Assembly (NCBI GenBank): GCA_016717655.1
Contig: JADKFC010000004.1
Coordinates: 186,001-250,000 of the forward strand
DNA: 64,000 nucleotides
Reading direction: 5' to 3'
From: Saprospiraceae bacterium
GTDB lineage: Bacteria > Bacteroidota > Bacteroidia > Chitinophagales > Saprospiraceae
Part shown: positions 27,517-36,718 of the stretch, in pieces
Numbering within the stretch: the first letter of the stretch is position 1
How the letters are laid out: every line of letters begins with the position of its first letter
Program-made: the position numbers and the translations under genes
The notes under the pieces: model-generated
The model's input: only the letters and a program-made list of their open reading frames with translations
Databases searched by the model: none
What the model was told of the DNA's origin: nothing

Positions 27517-30500
27517 ATGAATAGGCTACTTTCTATACCGGGGAGAATGAAATATATAGTGGTTATGCTCCCTTACTGCTCTGTCCGTTTTAGGTTATGG
27601 TCAGTCAGCAAATGTACTCCTATTCGATCACAGAGGGCCTGCCACAGTCACAGGTTTTTGCCATATGCCAGGACAGCTTTGGTTATTTATGGGCAGGGAC
27701 CCAGGGTGGTGGCCTGGCAAAATTTGATGGACAAAAATTTGACGTCTTTACAGAACAACACGGCTTGCCTTCCAATTACATCAATGCATTGTTGGTAACA
27801 ACAGACAACACGCTTTGGGTTGGCACGCCCAAGGGACTCTGCTCTCTTTCGTCAAAGGCAACCACCTCGGTAAACCGCCTGGCACTGGCAAATCAGGAAG
27901 TAACCTGCCTGGCCGAACTCAATCAAATCATATATGCAGGTACTAAAGAAGGGCTGTATCAATACAATAAAAAATTAGACCGATGGCAAGATGTCACCAT
28001 CAGTCAAAAATTGACACTCATCCAGGTCAATGACATTAAAGTGGTGAATGAGGAACTATGGGTGGCCACAGAAAAAGGACTTTGGATAAAACAAAGGCAG
28101 GCAAACGAAATGCTAAGAGTCCGGTCTCTACCCTATCCAAACATCCAGGCCCTGCTGTTTGATGGACACTCTTCGGTTTGGTTATCTGTACTGGGTTATG
28201 GCTTATTAGATATTGACCCAAAATCAAAAAAAATACGGCAAAGCCTTACCCAGCCTTTGTTGACCAAAACCAGGTGTATGGTGTTGGAGAATTCACAGCA
28301 ACTTTGGCTGGGCACAGAAAACGAAGGGGTGTGCAGCTACGACGTACCTACTGGCAACCTAGTGCAACTCACAGAAGATGCAGGTCTTTCGACGAGCAAA
28401 ATTAGGGCCCTTTTAAAAGACTCGTGGGGCAATCTCTGGATGGGGACGTCGGGAGCCGGCCTGTTGAAAAAATCAAACCAACTTTTTAAAAACTTCAACT
28501 TGTTTGATTATGAATTTGGCAGCAATCGTGTTTATGCCGTCTCAAAAGGAGGGGCTGACAAAATGTTTTTTGCCGTTAGTAAAGACAATCTTGGTTACGT
28601 AAAAAACAATGCCTTCCATGTAGTGGATATTGACTCTCTAAAAATCAATGCAAAGATCAAATCCCTTGCCTGCGATACTTTTTCACGTCTGTGGTTGGGA
28701 ACGGAAGGCAAGGGGCTTTACTGTGTTGATTCTACTTCTGCTTTGCACTTTTCTTTCAGTGGTCATACTTTGTCTGATGATTTTATTACCCGCCTTTTGG
28801 TTGATGAAAAAAATCGAATCTGGCTTGCTACGCAATCTTCCGGTATTTCGGTTTACGAATTGGTGGCTTCTTCTTTGGTCCGGGTATTGCAGTTGGATGT
28901 AAAGCAGGGCCTTACTGATAAATACATCAACAGCCTGGCCAGAGACCCTCTCACACAAAAGACCTGGTTTGCCGGTAGAAACGGCAGCTGTGGTTTTATT
29001 TCTGATGATGGACAGGTCACCGTTTTTAATAAAGATGACGGGCTCCCAAACCAAAAACATCAAAACCTTGCCCTGTCCAAAGCAGGCCAATGTTGCGTTG
29101 CTGTGGAAGGCATGGGTGTGTATTGTAACAACAACCCAAATCCATCCAATGCTGCTTTTAAAAAGTTGGCTTCTCCAGATAAACCTTTTTCTTCCAACAT
29201 TTATTCCATGTTGTTTGATTCAAACCAGTTTTTGTGGCTCGGCTCAGAAAATGGTGTTTACAAATTGACTCTGGAACCCACATCCCTTGCATTGAATGAG
29301 GTCACCTGGTACAGCCGTGATGACGGCTTTGGTGGCATTGAAAGCTGTCACAATAGTATATGTACCGACAATCAAAACAATATTTGGTTTGGCACCATGA
29401 ATGGCCTGGTGCAGTACAATCCTGGATTTAAAACCGGCATTCAATCACCTCCTGCCTTGTTCATCAAAGATGTCTTCCTGTTTAATAAATCCATTGATCA
29501 TACCGCTTATGCCTCTTGTTTTCAATCTTTGCCTGAAAACCTTTCAAAGACAGCTACCCCACCACCAAAACCACTTGAGTTTTCCTTTGATGCGGTCCAT
29601 CTCAACTATCCCACAAATTGCAATACCGCTTTCAGTTGCAAGGTAGTTCCAACAAATGGTCTGAATGGAGCAATGAAAAAAGAATTAACTTTTCAGGCAT
29701 AGCACCGGGCAATTATTGCTTCAGGGTTCAAGCTACTTTTGATCGCATCCACATAAGCGGCACCAAACAACTTTGTTTTGTGGTTTCAACCCCCTACTGG
29801 CAAAGGACCTGGTTTCGATTGCTTGCATTTGCTCTTGGCCTGTTCCTCCTGTTTTTCTGTTTTTATCTACCGCGAAAGAATTATTAAACAAAAGGCAGAA
29901 GCAAAAAACAGGAAACTCAAAATTCAAAACGAACTATTGTCTCTTGAGCAAAAATCGCTTCAACTCCAAATGAATCCACACTTCATTTTTAATGCACTCA
30001 ACAGCATTCAATCTTTGGTAGTAACGGCAAAACCAGACGAAGCGAGGCATCAAATCCAAAATTTTGCGGTTTTGATGAGAAGTATTTTAAATAACGCAAG
30101 AAAAACGGAAGTCAGTTTGCACGAAGAAATGGATTTGCTCACTAAATACCTTACCATGGAACAGTTTTGTCAGCAAAATGTCTTTGACTTCCATTTTATC
30201 TGTGGATGCAGACTTGGATGCAGATGAAATCTTTCTTCCTTCCATGTTGATCCAGCCTTACATTGAAAATGCCGTCATCCATGGTATTTCTCACCTAAAT
30301 GCGCCCGGTAAAATTGATGTATCTTTTTCTTTGAAAAACGACCATTTGTTATGTACGGTTGAAGACAATGGTGTAGGAAGAAAAAAAGCGGCTGAGCTCT
30401 CCGTAAATCGCAAGGAAGGACACGTTTCGGTGGGAATGCAAGTCACGGCTCAGCGATTACAGACCCTTAGCAGCGATAACCATAAGCCGGCTGTCACAAT

Positions 30501-30579
30501 CGTTGATTTGTATGATGAACAGGGACATGCGTCCGGTACACGTGTTATTTTATGTATCCCCGTCAAAACTCAATTTTGA
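27517..30579 (+). CDS. Hybrid propeller sensor with LytS-type histidine kinase (about four frameshifts)
   Basis: The gene begins near the ATG at 27517 or 27547, with a broken signal region, and then reads 'SQQMYSYSITEGLPQSQVFA'. Reg_prop beta-propeller repeats fill most of the protein ('GYLWAGTQGGGLAKFDGQKF', 'NTLWVGTPKGLCSL', 'NLWMGTSGAGLLKKS'). After 29640 the frame changes into a Y_Y_Y domain ('RFQLQGSSNKWSEWSNEKR') and a membrane segment ('WFRLLAFALGLFLLFFCFYL'), then again into the His_kinase domain ('LQMNPHFIFNALNSIQSLVV') and near 30185 into an ATPase domain ('MLIQPYIENAVIHGISH', 'VEDNGVGRKKA'). This is the usual layout of periplasmic-sensing LytS-type kinases of Bacteroidota. A LytTR response regulator follows 1 nt later. 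Confidence 0.85.
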
Positions 30580-30580
30580 T

Positions 30581-31342
30581 ATGAAACTAACCAAAGCCCT
30601 TACAGCCATTATTGTTGAAGACATGCCTGAAGCCAAACAACTTTTGGAGGCCGATCTTGGACGGTATTGTCCAGAGGTAACCATCATCGGCACTGCGGGC
30701 AGTGTGGTAGGTGCTGCCAAAATTATCAGACAAAATACACCCGATATCCTTTTTTTGGATATTGCCCTAAGCGATGGTACCGGCTTTGATCTGTTGGAAA
30801 TCCTCCCGGACCTTTCCTCCAATGTCATCTTTATCACCGCTTATGAAGAACACGCACTGAAAGCATTTCGTTATGCGGCAACCGATTATCTCTTAAAACC
30901 CATCGACGCCAATATGCTCAAAAGTGCAGTAGATAAAGTCAAACACGCACGCTTTAATTCATTGCCTTCCCTGGAATTGCTGCGGGAATCAATGAAAAAC
31001 CCGGGTAAATCACCCAATAGAATTTCCTTGTGCACCTTAGACAAAATAAGTGTGGTTACAATCAGCGACATTGTAAGGTGTGAATCAGAAGGCAACAATA
31101 CCTGGTTCTATATGAGTAATGGCGATCGATACTTCGTTACCAAGACCTTAAAACATTTTGATGATCTTTTAAACGACCACGATTTTTTAAGGGTCCATCA
31201 ATCCCACCTCGTCAATTTTACTTTTATCAGCGAATTCTCAAAAAAGGATGGCGGCTTTCTTCGCTTAAAAAATGGCCATGAGGTCCCCGTATCCGTTCGC
31301 AAAAAATCAGAAATTGTCCAATTGTTGGAAAAAATGGGCTAA
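30581..31342 (+). CDS. LytTR-family response regulator
   Basis: The ATG at 30581 follows the kinase stop directly; the frame extends upstream but only through kinase sequence. The 253-residue protein has a receiver domain at 1-120 ('TAIIVEDMPEAKQLLEADLG', phospho-acceptor Asp in 'ILFLDIALSDGTGFD', Lys in 'YLLKPIDA') and a LytTR DNA-binding domain at about 150-250 ('VVTISDIVRCESEGNNTWFY', 'FLRVHQSHLVNFTFISEFSK', 'VPVSVRKKSEIVQLL'). It should be the cognate regulator of the LytS-type kinase. The targets are unknown; the VIT-vWA genes upstream are candidates because they lie in the same run. Confidence 0.92.
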   Translation: MKLTKALTAIIVEDMPEAKQLLEADLGRYCPEVTIIGTAGSVVGAAKIIRQNTPDILFLDIALSDGTGFDLLEILPDLSSNVIFITAYEEHALKAFRYAATDYLLKPIDANMLKSAVDKVKHARFNSLPSLELLRESMKNPGKSPNRISLCTLDKISVVTISDIVRCESEGNNTWFYMSNGDRYFVTKTLKHFDDLLNDHDFLRVHQSHLVNFTFISEFSKKDGGFLRLKNGHEVPVSVRKKSEIVQLLEKMG

Positions 31343-31375
31343 ATAATATCTGCCGATTTCCACCCCATCCCCATA

Positions 31376-31398
31376 GGGGCGCGATTAATCGCGTCCCC
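31376..31398. repeat. GC-rich palindrome
   Basis: The core CGCGATTAATCGCG is a perfect 14-nt palindrome, flanked by GGGG on the left and TCCCC on the right, so a 9-to-11-bp stem can form with one bulge. It lies 33 nt after the response-regulator stop. GC content is higher than in the flanking DNA. Confidence 0.6.
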
Positions 31399-31470
31399 AC
31401 CTCGCCCATCTAACATTATACCGTTGTTCTAAACACAAACATGATTTGCAGGGGGCAATTTGTTTTTTGG

Positions 31471-31534
31471 GTGGCGGCAAAAATATTAGGGCGGCGCAAA
31501 ACATGGGGGTGGCGGCGCAAAATCTTGCGCCGCT
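31471..31534. repeat. Three GGCGGC-CAAAA units ending in a 9-bp inverted repeat
   Basis: GGTGGCGGCAAAAATA, GGGCGGCGCAAAACA and GGTGGCGGCGCAAAAT recur at about 19-nt spacing. The last unit pairs with TTGCGCCGC across an AATC loop (arms 31512-31520 and 31525-31533). This looks like a small REP-type intergenic element. Confidence 0.5.
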
Positions 31535-31536
31535 AC

Positions 31537-31587
31537 AGGAATTCTAAACACAAACAGGCAAAAAGCCTGTTTGTGTTTAGAATTCCT
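31537..31587. terminator. Perfect 23-bp hairpin at the end of the pseudouridine synthase gene
   Basis: The left arm (31537-31559, beginning AGGAATTC) is exactly complementary to the right arm (31565-31587), with a five-A loop. It includes the stop codon and last codons of the minus-strand gene ending at 31577. Fifteen bases of the left arm (TTCTAAACACAAACA) also occur at 31427-31441. No T-run follows, so a simple intrinsic terminator is not certain; it may be a repeat element or an RNA-stability hairpin. Confidence 0.6.
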
Positions 31588-33246
31588 CCTTCCCCCATAC
31601 CTTCACCTTCTCACCTGTCACCGGGTGTTCAAATTCCAGGCCGATGGCCTGCAAATGCAAACGATCTCCGGCATTGCCGTAAAGATCATCTCCCACAATC
31701 GGACAGCCCAGGCCCTGATGATGGGCTGCATGGACCCTCAACTGGTGGGTCCTGCCCGTCATGGGAAAAAAATGAATGCGGGTCTTTCCTTTAATATTCC
31801 CGATTACTTTATACCGGCTTACGGCCGACTTCCCATAATCATAACATACAAGCTGGCGGGGCCGGTCATCCAAATCTACACGTAAGGGAAGGTCAATGGT
31901 GCCGTAATTTTCTTTGACTACTCCTTCCAGCAGGGCCAGGTAGGTCTTTTGGATGCGGTGGTGCAAAAATTGCTGCTGCAAATGGTGGTAGGCCTGCCAG
32001 GTTTTGGTGATGACCATTAGTCCGCTGGTATCCATGTCCAGTCGGTGTACCATCATGGGACCCTCTGCTTCTGGCCATCGAATTTTGACCTGGGCACTGA
32101 CCGAGTCCCATTCGCCCTTACCGGGAACGGATAAGAGGCCATGGGGCTTGTGGATGATGGCCAGGTGCTCGTCTTCTCTGATCACGGTGATGGCAGGTCC
32201 CTGTGGTTGTTTTCTGGGGGCGACATTTAATCCTTGCAACATGTGTCCCAAAATGGGTTCGCACTTGCTTTTGCACGCGGGGTAAAACCTGCCATGGTGC
32301 CTCACTTCTGAAGGGATGGTTTTACCCCACCAAAACTCACCCATGGCCAGTGTCTGGTAGCCGTGGAGATAGGCATATTGCAATAGTTTTGGTGCTGCAC
32401 ATTCTCCGGCACCGGATGGTGGGGTGTTGTTTTCAGATACATCAAAAAGTTGACCCAGGCTTTTAACCTCACCCCTAGCGTTGAGAAAGGTATAGTGCTC
32501 AAATAATTTTTGCTGTAGCTGTGCGGAACGTTGCCTTCTCTCTTCTTTTAATAAAATGATGGGGGCTTCCTTTTCACGAAGTCTATTTTCAGCCAACTCC
32601 ATTTCCTTTTTCCAAAACCGATTGGCATCTTTCCACTCATAGTGATGGCGGGCACTTTCGTTGTCGAGAGCAGTTAGTCTTAAAAGAGCATCCTCCTCTT
32701 TTTTAGGTTGGAGCAGGCTTCGTTCTTCATTTCTAGCTGTCTTGGCTGCCCTATGGGCTGTTTTTAATGCAGTCAATGCTGCAACTGAAGCTTGTTTGCA
32801 CGATTCAAGTGCCGCCTTAACTTCCAGATACCCCTCTTCTTTTTCCAGGGCTATAACCCGATGGTTGATGGCCGTGATGGCGTCTTCTTCTTTGCGATAA
32901 AAACCCTCCTCATCCAGGATGTCAAAAACGGGAGGCACATAGCCATAATGTTGGTTGCCATCATCCAGTCTGCCGGAGTAGGCGGCCAGGTAGCCCAGTT
33001 GACCCTCCCTATCTTTAACTACCAAAACCCCATCATCTTACCAAGTCCGGTAGCTCCTTCCTTGAATCCAAAATCGTGGTCCAGTTCTATCGAAATTTTT
33101 TGCTGTAAATCACGTGCTGCTTGCAGCACCCATGGGTGGTCTACGTAGTCAAAAGGTTGGGTAAAAACATCCGGCGCTTCGCCCGTAAGTCCTATTAGTA
33201 ACCTGAAATAGGGTTGCTGATCGTTTTTACCTTTTATTCTGCTCAT
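31577..33246 (-). CDS. RluA-family pseudouridine synthase with long N-terminal extension (one frameshift)
   Basis: Two frames join into about 556 residues. The first (33246-33019: MSRIKGKNDQQPYFRLLIGL) stops just after 'GLGKMMGFW', where a missing G in the GGG run near 33028 would give 'KMMGVLVVKDREGQLGYLAA'. A long coiled-coil-like part follows ('KKEMELAENRLREKEAPIIL'). The C-terminal catalytic domain holds 'VHRLDMDTSGLMVITK' with the active Asp near residue 400, then 'FPMTGRTHQLRVHAAHH' and 'IVGDDLYG'. Such enzymes convert uridine to pseudouridine in rRNA or tRNA; the target cannot be told. The long N-terminal part is shared by a Bacteroidota RluA subgroup as I recall. Confidence 0.85.
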
Positions 33247-33418
33247 GCCAACACAAAGATAGAAGTACGTGCCTTTTTATGTCACATAAAAATTGTGTTG
33301 GGGCCACTTTTTATAAAGACAGCCAAATTTTGTTTGTTTTGACTGTCATTAATTCTGTCGGTGCCAACAAATATTTGGAAAACAGGCGGTTTTGTGTCAA
33401 ATAAAATTTGGCGACCCC

Positions 33419-33449
33419 AAAAAAAAAGGCCACTGTTTTGCAATGGCCT
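33419..33449 (-). terminator. Intrinsic terminator of the TlpA-like gene
   Basis: On the minus strand AGGCCA and TGGCCT pair around an 11-nt loop (33427-33449), followed by nine T (33419-33427). It lies 22 nt after the stop of the thioredoxin-like gene, the standard position. Confidence 0.75.
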
Positions 33450-33471
33450 CTTTAATTTTCTTTGAAATTTA

Positions 33472-33960
33472 TTATTTCTTCAGCTCTTTCAGCTTTTCTT
33501 CGAGTTCAAACTCGTCGCCGGCATTGTAGCCGCTGTGGGTATAAACGATGTTTCCTTCACCGTCCAACAGAAAGGTTTCTGGTACGGTTTGGAAGCCCAG
33601 GTTTTGCTGAAATTCTTGTTTGGTATCTGCCAGCACGGTAAAAGGCCATGATTTTGAGGTCACAATGCCAGGTACTTTGGCCAATCCTCTGCTGTCATCA
33701 ATGGTAATGGCCAGCAGCTCTACTTTGTAATTGGCCTGCCATTCAGGGAAAATCTCTGTCATGGCATCCAGCTCTCTTTTGCAAGGTGAGCACCACGATG
33801 CCCAGAAACTAACGATCACCGGATTGCCCTTGCCAATGTAGTCTTGTACATTAACGGTCTTACCATCCAGTGTTTTCAGGCTGGCAGCTGGAAATTTTTT
33901 GTCTCCTGTAAAGGCTGTCAGCATCGTGAAAGCCATAAGAGTAAAAAGTGCAGTTTTCAT
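33472..33960 (-). CDS. TlpA/ResA-like thiol-disulfide oxidoreductase
   Basis: The 162-residue protein has a Sec signal (MKTALFTLMAFTMLTAFTGD) and a thioredoxin fold with the active site 'SFWASWCSPCKRELDAM' (CxxC near residue 57), cis-Pro loop 'FQTVPETFLLDGEG', and 'LAITIDDSRGLAKV'. It should act in the periplasm on thiols of exported proteins. It is divergent from the DUF6029/Omp28 pair, with which TlpA-like genes often occur, as I recall. A clear intrinsic terminator follows. Confidence 0.92.
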   Translation of the reverse strand: MKTALFTLMAFTMLTAFTGDKKFPAASLKTLDGKTVNVQDYIGKGNPVIVSFWASWCSPCKRELDAMTEIFPEWQANYKVELLAITIDDSRGLAKVPGIVTSKSWPFTVLADTKQEFQQNLGFQTVPETFLLDGEGNIVYTHSGYNAGDEFELEEKLKELKK

Positions 33961-34150
33961 GTTTACTTAAGTTGTTGTTGATTAGGATAACGAATGTAAG
34001 ACGATTCTTATGTTGTAGTGTTACACCCACCCTTTTTTTTAAATATTTTTTAAGCTTTTGTCCCCCTCTTACCTTAGAACGCCATTTACAGTTCTTACTC
34101 CCCTTGTTTGATGGAAAATTTTTACTTTTACACCAATTTAACAACAATCT

Positions 34151-35792
34151 ATGCTGCGTCAATTTGTTTTGCCCTTATTATTTTTTATTCCCCTTATAGT
34201 AAGTGGCCAGCAAGGTGCTGTCATCAGTGGTGCCTTACAGGTAAACGCCAATGTTTTCCTCAAGGATTCTGCCATCAATGCCTACCTCCAGCCCCAATAC
34301 CAACATCAGTTTTTTGGGGGCGAAAGCTGGCTCAACCTCAACTACAGCTACCAGGGATTTACAGCAGGCCTGAGATACGATATGTTTCTCAACTCCAACC
34401 TTAGAGATCCAAATGCCTCCTACACCAATCAGGGTGTGGGCCGTTGGTTTGTGAAAAAAACCTTCGATAAGTTCACCGCTGAGGTAGGCTACCTCTACGA
34501 CCAGGTGGGTAGCGGCATCATCTACCGGGCTTATGAGCAGCGTCCGCTCTTCATCGACAACTCCTTACTGGGCGCCAGCCTCAAGTACCAGTTCAGCGAT
34601 GCCCTCACGGTAAAAGCCTTTGGCGGTCAGCAAAAAAATGCCTTCGATATTTATACCGGCAGTGTAAAAGGAATAGTGGCCGATGGTTTTTTAAGCTTCG
34701 GCAGTGAAGAAAATGCCGTAAACCTCATTCCGGGAATTGGCTTTATCCACAAAACCATTTCTGAAGAAACCATGGAAAAGGTGGTCAATGGTGTGAAAAC
34801 CTACCTCGATGTCGACCGCTTTAAGCCCAAGTATAACTCTTATGCTGCTACCTTTTACAACACCCTTAATTACAAGGGCTTCAACTGGTATGTAGAAGCC
34901 GCCATTAAGTCGGATGATGTTTTTTTTAATCCGCGCGCTGAAAAGCAAGAGTTTGGTGGAGGTACCACTTTCGGAAAACTGGAGTTTAAGCCGGGCAGTG
35001 TTTATTACACCAGCCTCAGTTATGCCGCCGGTAAACTGGGCATCACCCTGGAAGCCAAAAGAACCAAAAACTTCAACTTTAGAATCGACCCCAATCTTCG
35101 TTTATTGCGCGGTCTGATCTCTTACATCCCACCTATGAACAGACAAAACACCTACCGACTCACAGCCCGTTACAGTCCTGCCACGCAAGACATCAGTGAA
35201 CAGGCTTACCAGGCCGATGTGCGGTATAAGTTTACGGATAAATGGAGTACCCTGGTCAACTTCTCTCACATCAATACCCTTGAAGGAGAAAAGTTGTTCC
35301 GTGAATTTTGACAGAAGTTACCTACAAGCCCAGCACCAAAATGCAGGTCACCGGTGGTTTGCAATTGCTCAATTACAACCAGGAAATCTACGAACAAAAA
35401 CCCGATGTGCCCATTGTTGAAACAGTAACCCCGTATATTGATGTTTTGTACAAATTCACCCGCAAAAAATCATTGCGCACAGAGGTACAATACATGAAAA
35501 CCGATCAGGACTACGGCTCCTGGTTGTTCGGTCTGGCTGAATTTGGCATGGCTCCCAACTGGATATTTGAAGTTTCTGGCATGTACAACATCGTTCCTAA
35601 AAAATACTGGGCAACGATACAGAGCCAAAAAAAGTCCTGTACCCATCTCTTGGTGCCGTCTACGTCAAAGGGTCCAACCGCTACCAGCTTAGGTACGTCA
35701 AACAAGTAGAAGGCGTTGTGTGCAGTGGCGGTATTTGTCGTCTGGAACCCGCCTTTAGTGGGGTTCGTTTTTCTTTAAATTCAACTTTTTAA
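34151..35792 (+). CDS. DUF6029-family outer-membrane beta-barrel-like protein (two frameshifts)
   Basis: The start MLRQFVLPLLFFIPLIVSGQ is a signal peptide. Beta-strand text fills the protein ('SWLNLNYSYQGFTAGLRYDM', 'YLYDQVGSGIIYRAYEQRPL', 'KFTRKKSLRTEVQYMKTDQD'). The frame breaks at about 35310 and again near 35605; the last frame reads 'NDTEPKKVLYPSLGAVYVKG', 'SNRYQLRYVKQVEGVVCSGG' and 'ICRLEPAFSGVRFSLNSTF' to TAA at 35790-35792. This closing segment is how I recall DUF6029 proteins. The joined length is about 547 residues. The Omp28 gene follows 10 nt later, so the two are one operon, and the pair may act in outer-membrane redox or secretion; the function is not established. Confidence 0.8.
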
Positions 35793-35802
35793 TTCTTTTT
35801 AT

Positions 35803-36624
35803 ATGCGCGCTTATAATTTGATTCTTTTGGCTTTGCTGGCTGTTGTATGGACTTCGTGTACAGAAGAAGGCGTAATGATTCCTCCTTTTGAAGAACCAGA
35901 CTCTAAGCGGGTTGTTTTGTTGGAAGATCTCACCGGAGTGCAGTGTCCCAATTGTCCGAAAGGGGCTGCTGCCATCGAAGACATCCTTACCCGACTGCCC
36001 AACAACGTAGTAGCAGTAGGTGTGCACGGCAATTTTTTGACCAAGCCTCTTCCTGAAAGTAAGTACGATTTCCGCACCCAAAAGTCCATCGCCCTCGAAG
36101 AATTTCTAAAGCCCTTTTTAGGCAAACCTTCTGCCCACATCAATCGAAAGTATTTTCAGGACGAATTGTACATCGCCGTTGATGCCACAGAACTTTGGCA
36201 GTCGTATGTGGAAAAAGAATTGAAGGCTCAGCACGTGATGGACCTGGCCATCAACAAAACCTATGATGCCACCAGTCGTCAGCTGTCCATCACTGTCAAT
36301 GCAACACCCCTCATCGATGAAACCGGTACTTATAAAATCAGTGTTTACCTGACCGAAAGTGGCATTGTTGACTTGCAGGAAAACCAGGGCACCATCATTG
36401 AAGACTATGAACACAACCATGTTTTGAGAGATATGCTCACCAGTGCTACCGGCGACGATATTGCTACCTCCCTTGTAAAAAACAAGTTGTTGACACGCAC
36501 CTATGCCTATACCCTTCCCGCCACCTTTAATGCCTCCAAGATGGAAATTGTGGCCATGGTTTCGAGAAACACCGGAGATGACAAGTCGGTACTCCAGGCC
36601 GCCGGGGTTAAAGTAACAGAATAA
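35803..36624 (+). CDS. Omp28-related outer-membrane lipoprotein
   Basis: The 273-residue product starts MRAYNLILLALLAVVWTSCT; WTSC is the lipobox. 'VVLLEDLTGVQCPNCPKGAA' carries a CxxC in a thioredoxin-like fold, and 'YIAVDATELWQSYVEKEL', 'ITVNATPLIDETGTYKISVY' and 'DYEHNHVLRDMLTSATGDDI' match the Omp28 family. Porphyromonas Omp28 was described as an adhesin; the thioredoxin-like motif suggests a redox role in some members. It follows DUF6029 by 10 nt and is followed by a hairpin terminator. Confidence 0.88.
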   Translation: MRAYNLILLALLAVVWTSCTEEGVMIPPFEEPDSKRVVLLEDLTGVQCPNCPKGAAAIEDILTRLPNNVVAVGVHGNFLTKPLPESKYDFRTQKSIALEEFLKPFLGKPSAHINRKYFQDELYIAVDATELWQSYVEKELKAQHVMDLAINKTYDATSRQLSITVNATPLIDETGTYKISVYLTESGIVDLQENQGTIIEDYEHNHVLRDMLTSATGDDIATSLVKNKLLTRTYAYTLPATFNASKMEIVAMVSRNTGDDKSVLQAAGVKVTE

Positions 36625-36652
36625 TTAAATTATAAGCATTTTTTAAGTTTAT

Positions 36653-36680
36653 CCGGTCGATGCCACTATGGTGTCGCCGG
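36653..36680 (+). terminator. Hairpin after the Omp28 gene
   Basis: CCGG-CGA-CCAC on the left pairs with GGTG-TCG-CCGG on the right around a TAT loop, with small bulges. Only three T follow, so termination strength is uncertain. Confidence 0.45.
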
Positions 36681-36689
36681 TTTAATGAC

Positions 36690-36697
36690 TACTTTTG
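36690..36697 (+). promoter_or_regulatory. -7 box for the haloperoxidase-like gene
   Basis: TACTTTTG matches TAnnTTTG, 21 nt before the GTG start at 36719. No clear TTG is seen at the -33 position. Confidence 0.4.
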
Positions 36698-36718
36698 TGA
36701 AGACCAATCTTTCAAAAA

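Noticed and set aside
31376..31587. CRISPR array at the repeat cluster
   Set aside because: The units are few, differ in length, are palindromic and have no spacers or cas genes nearby.
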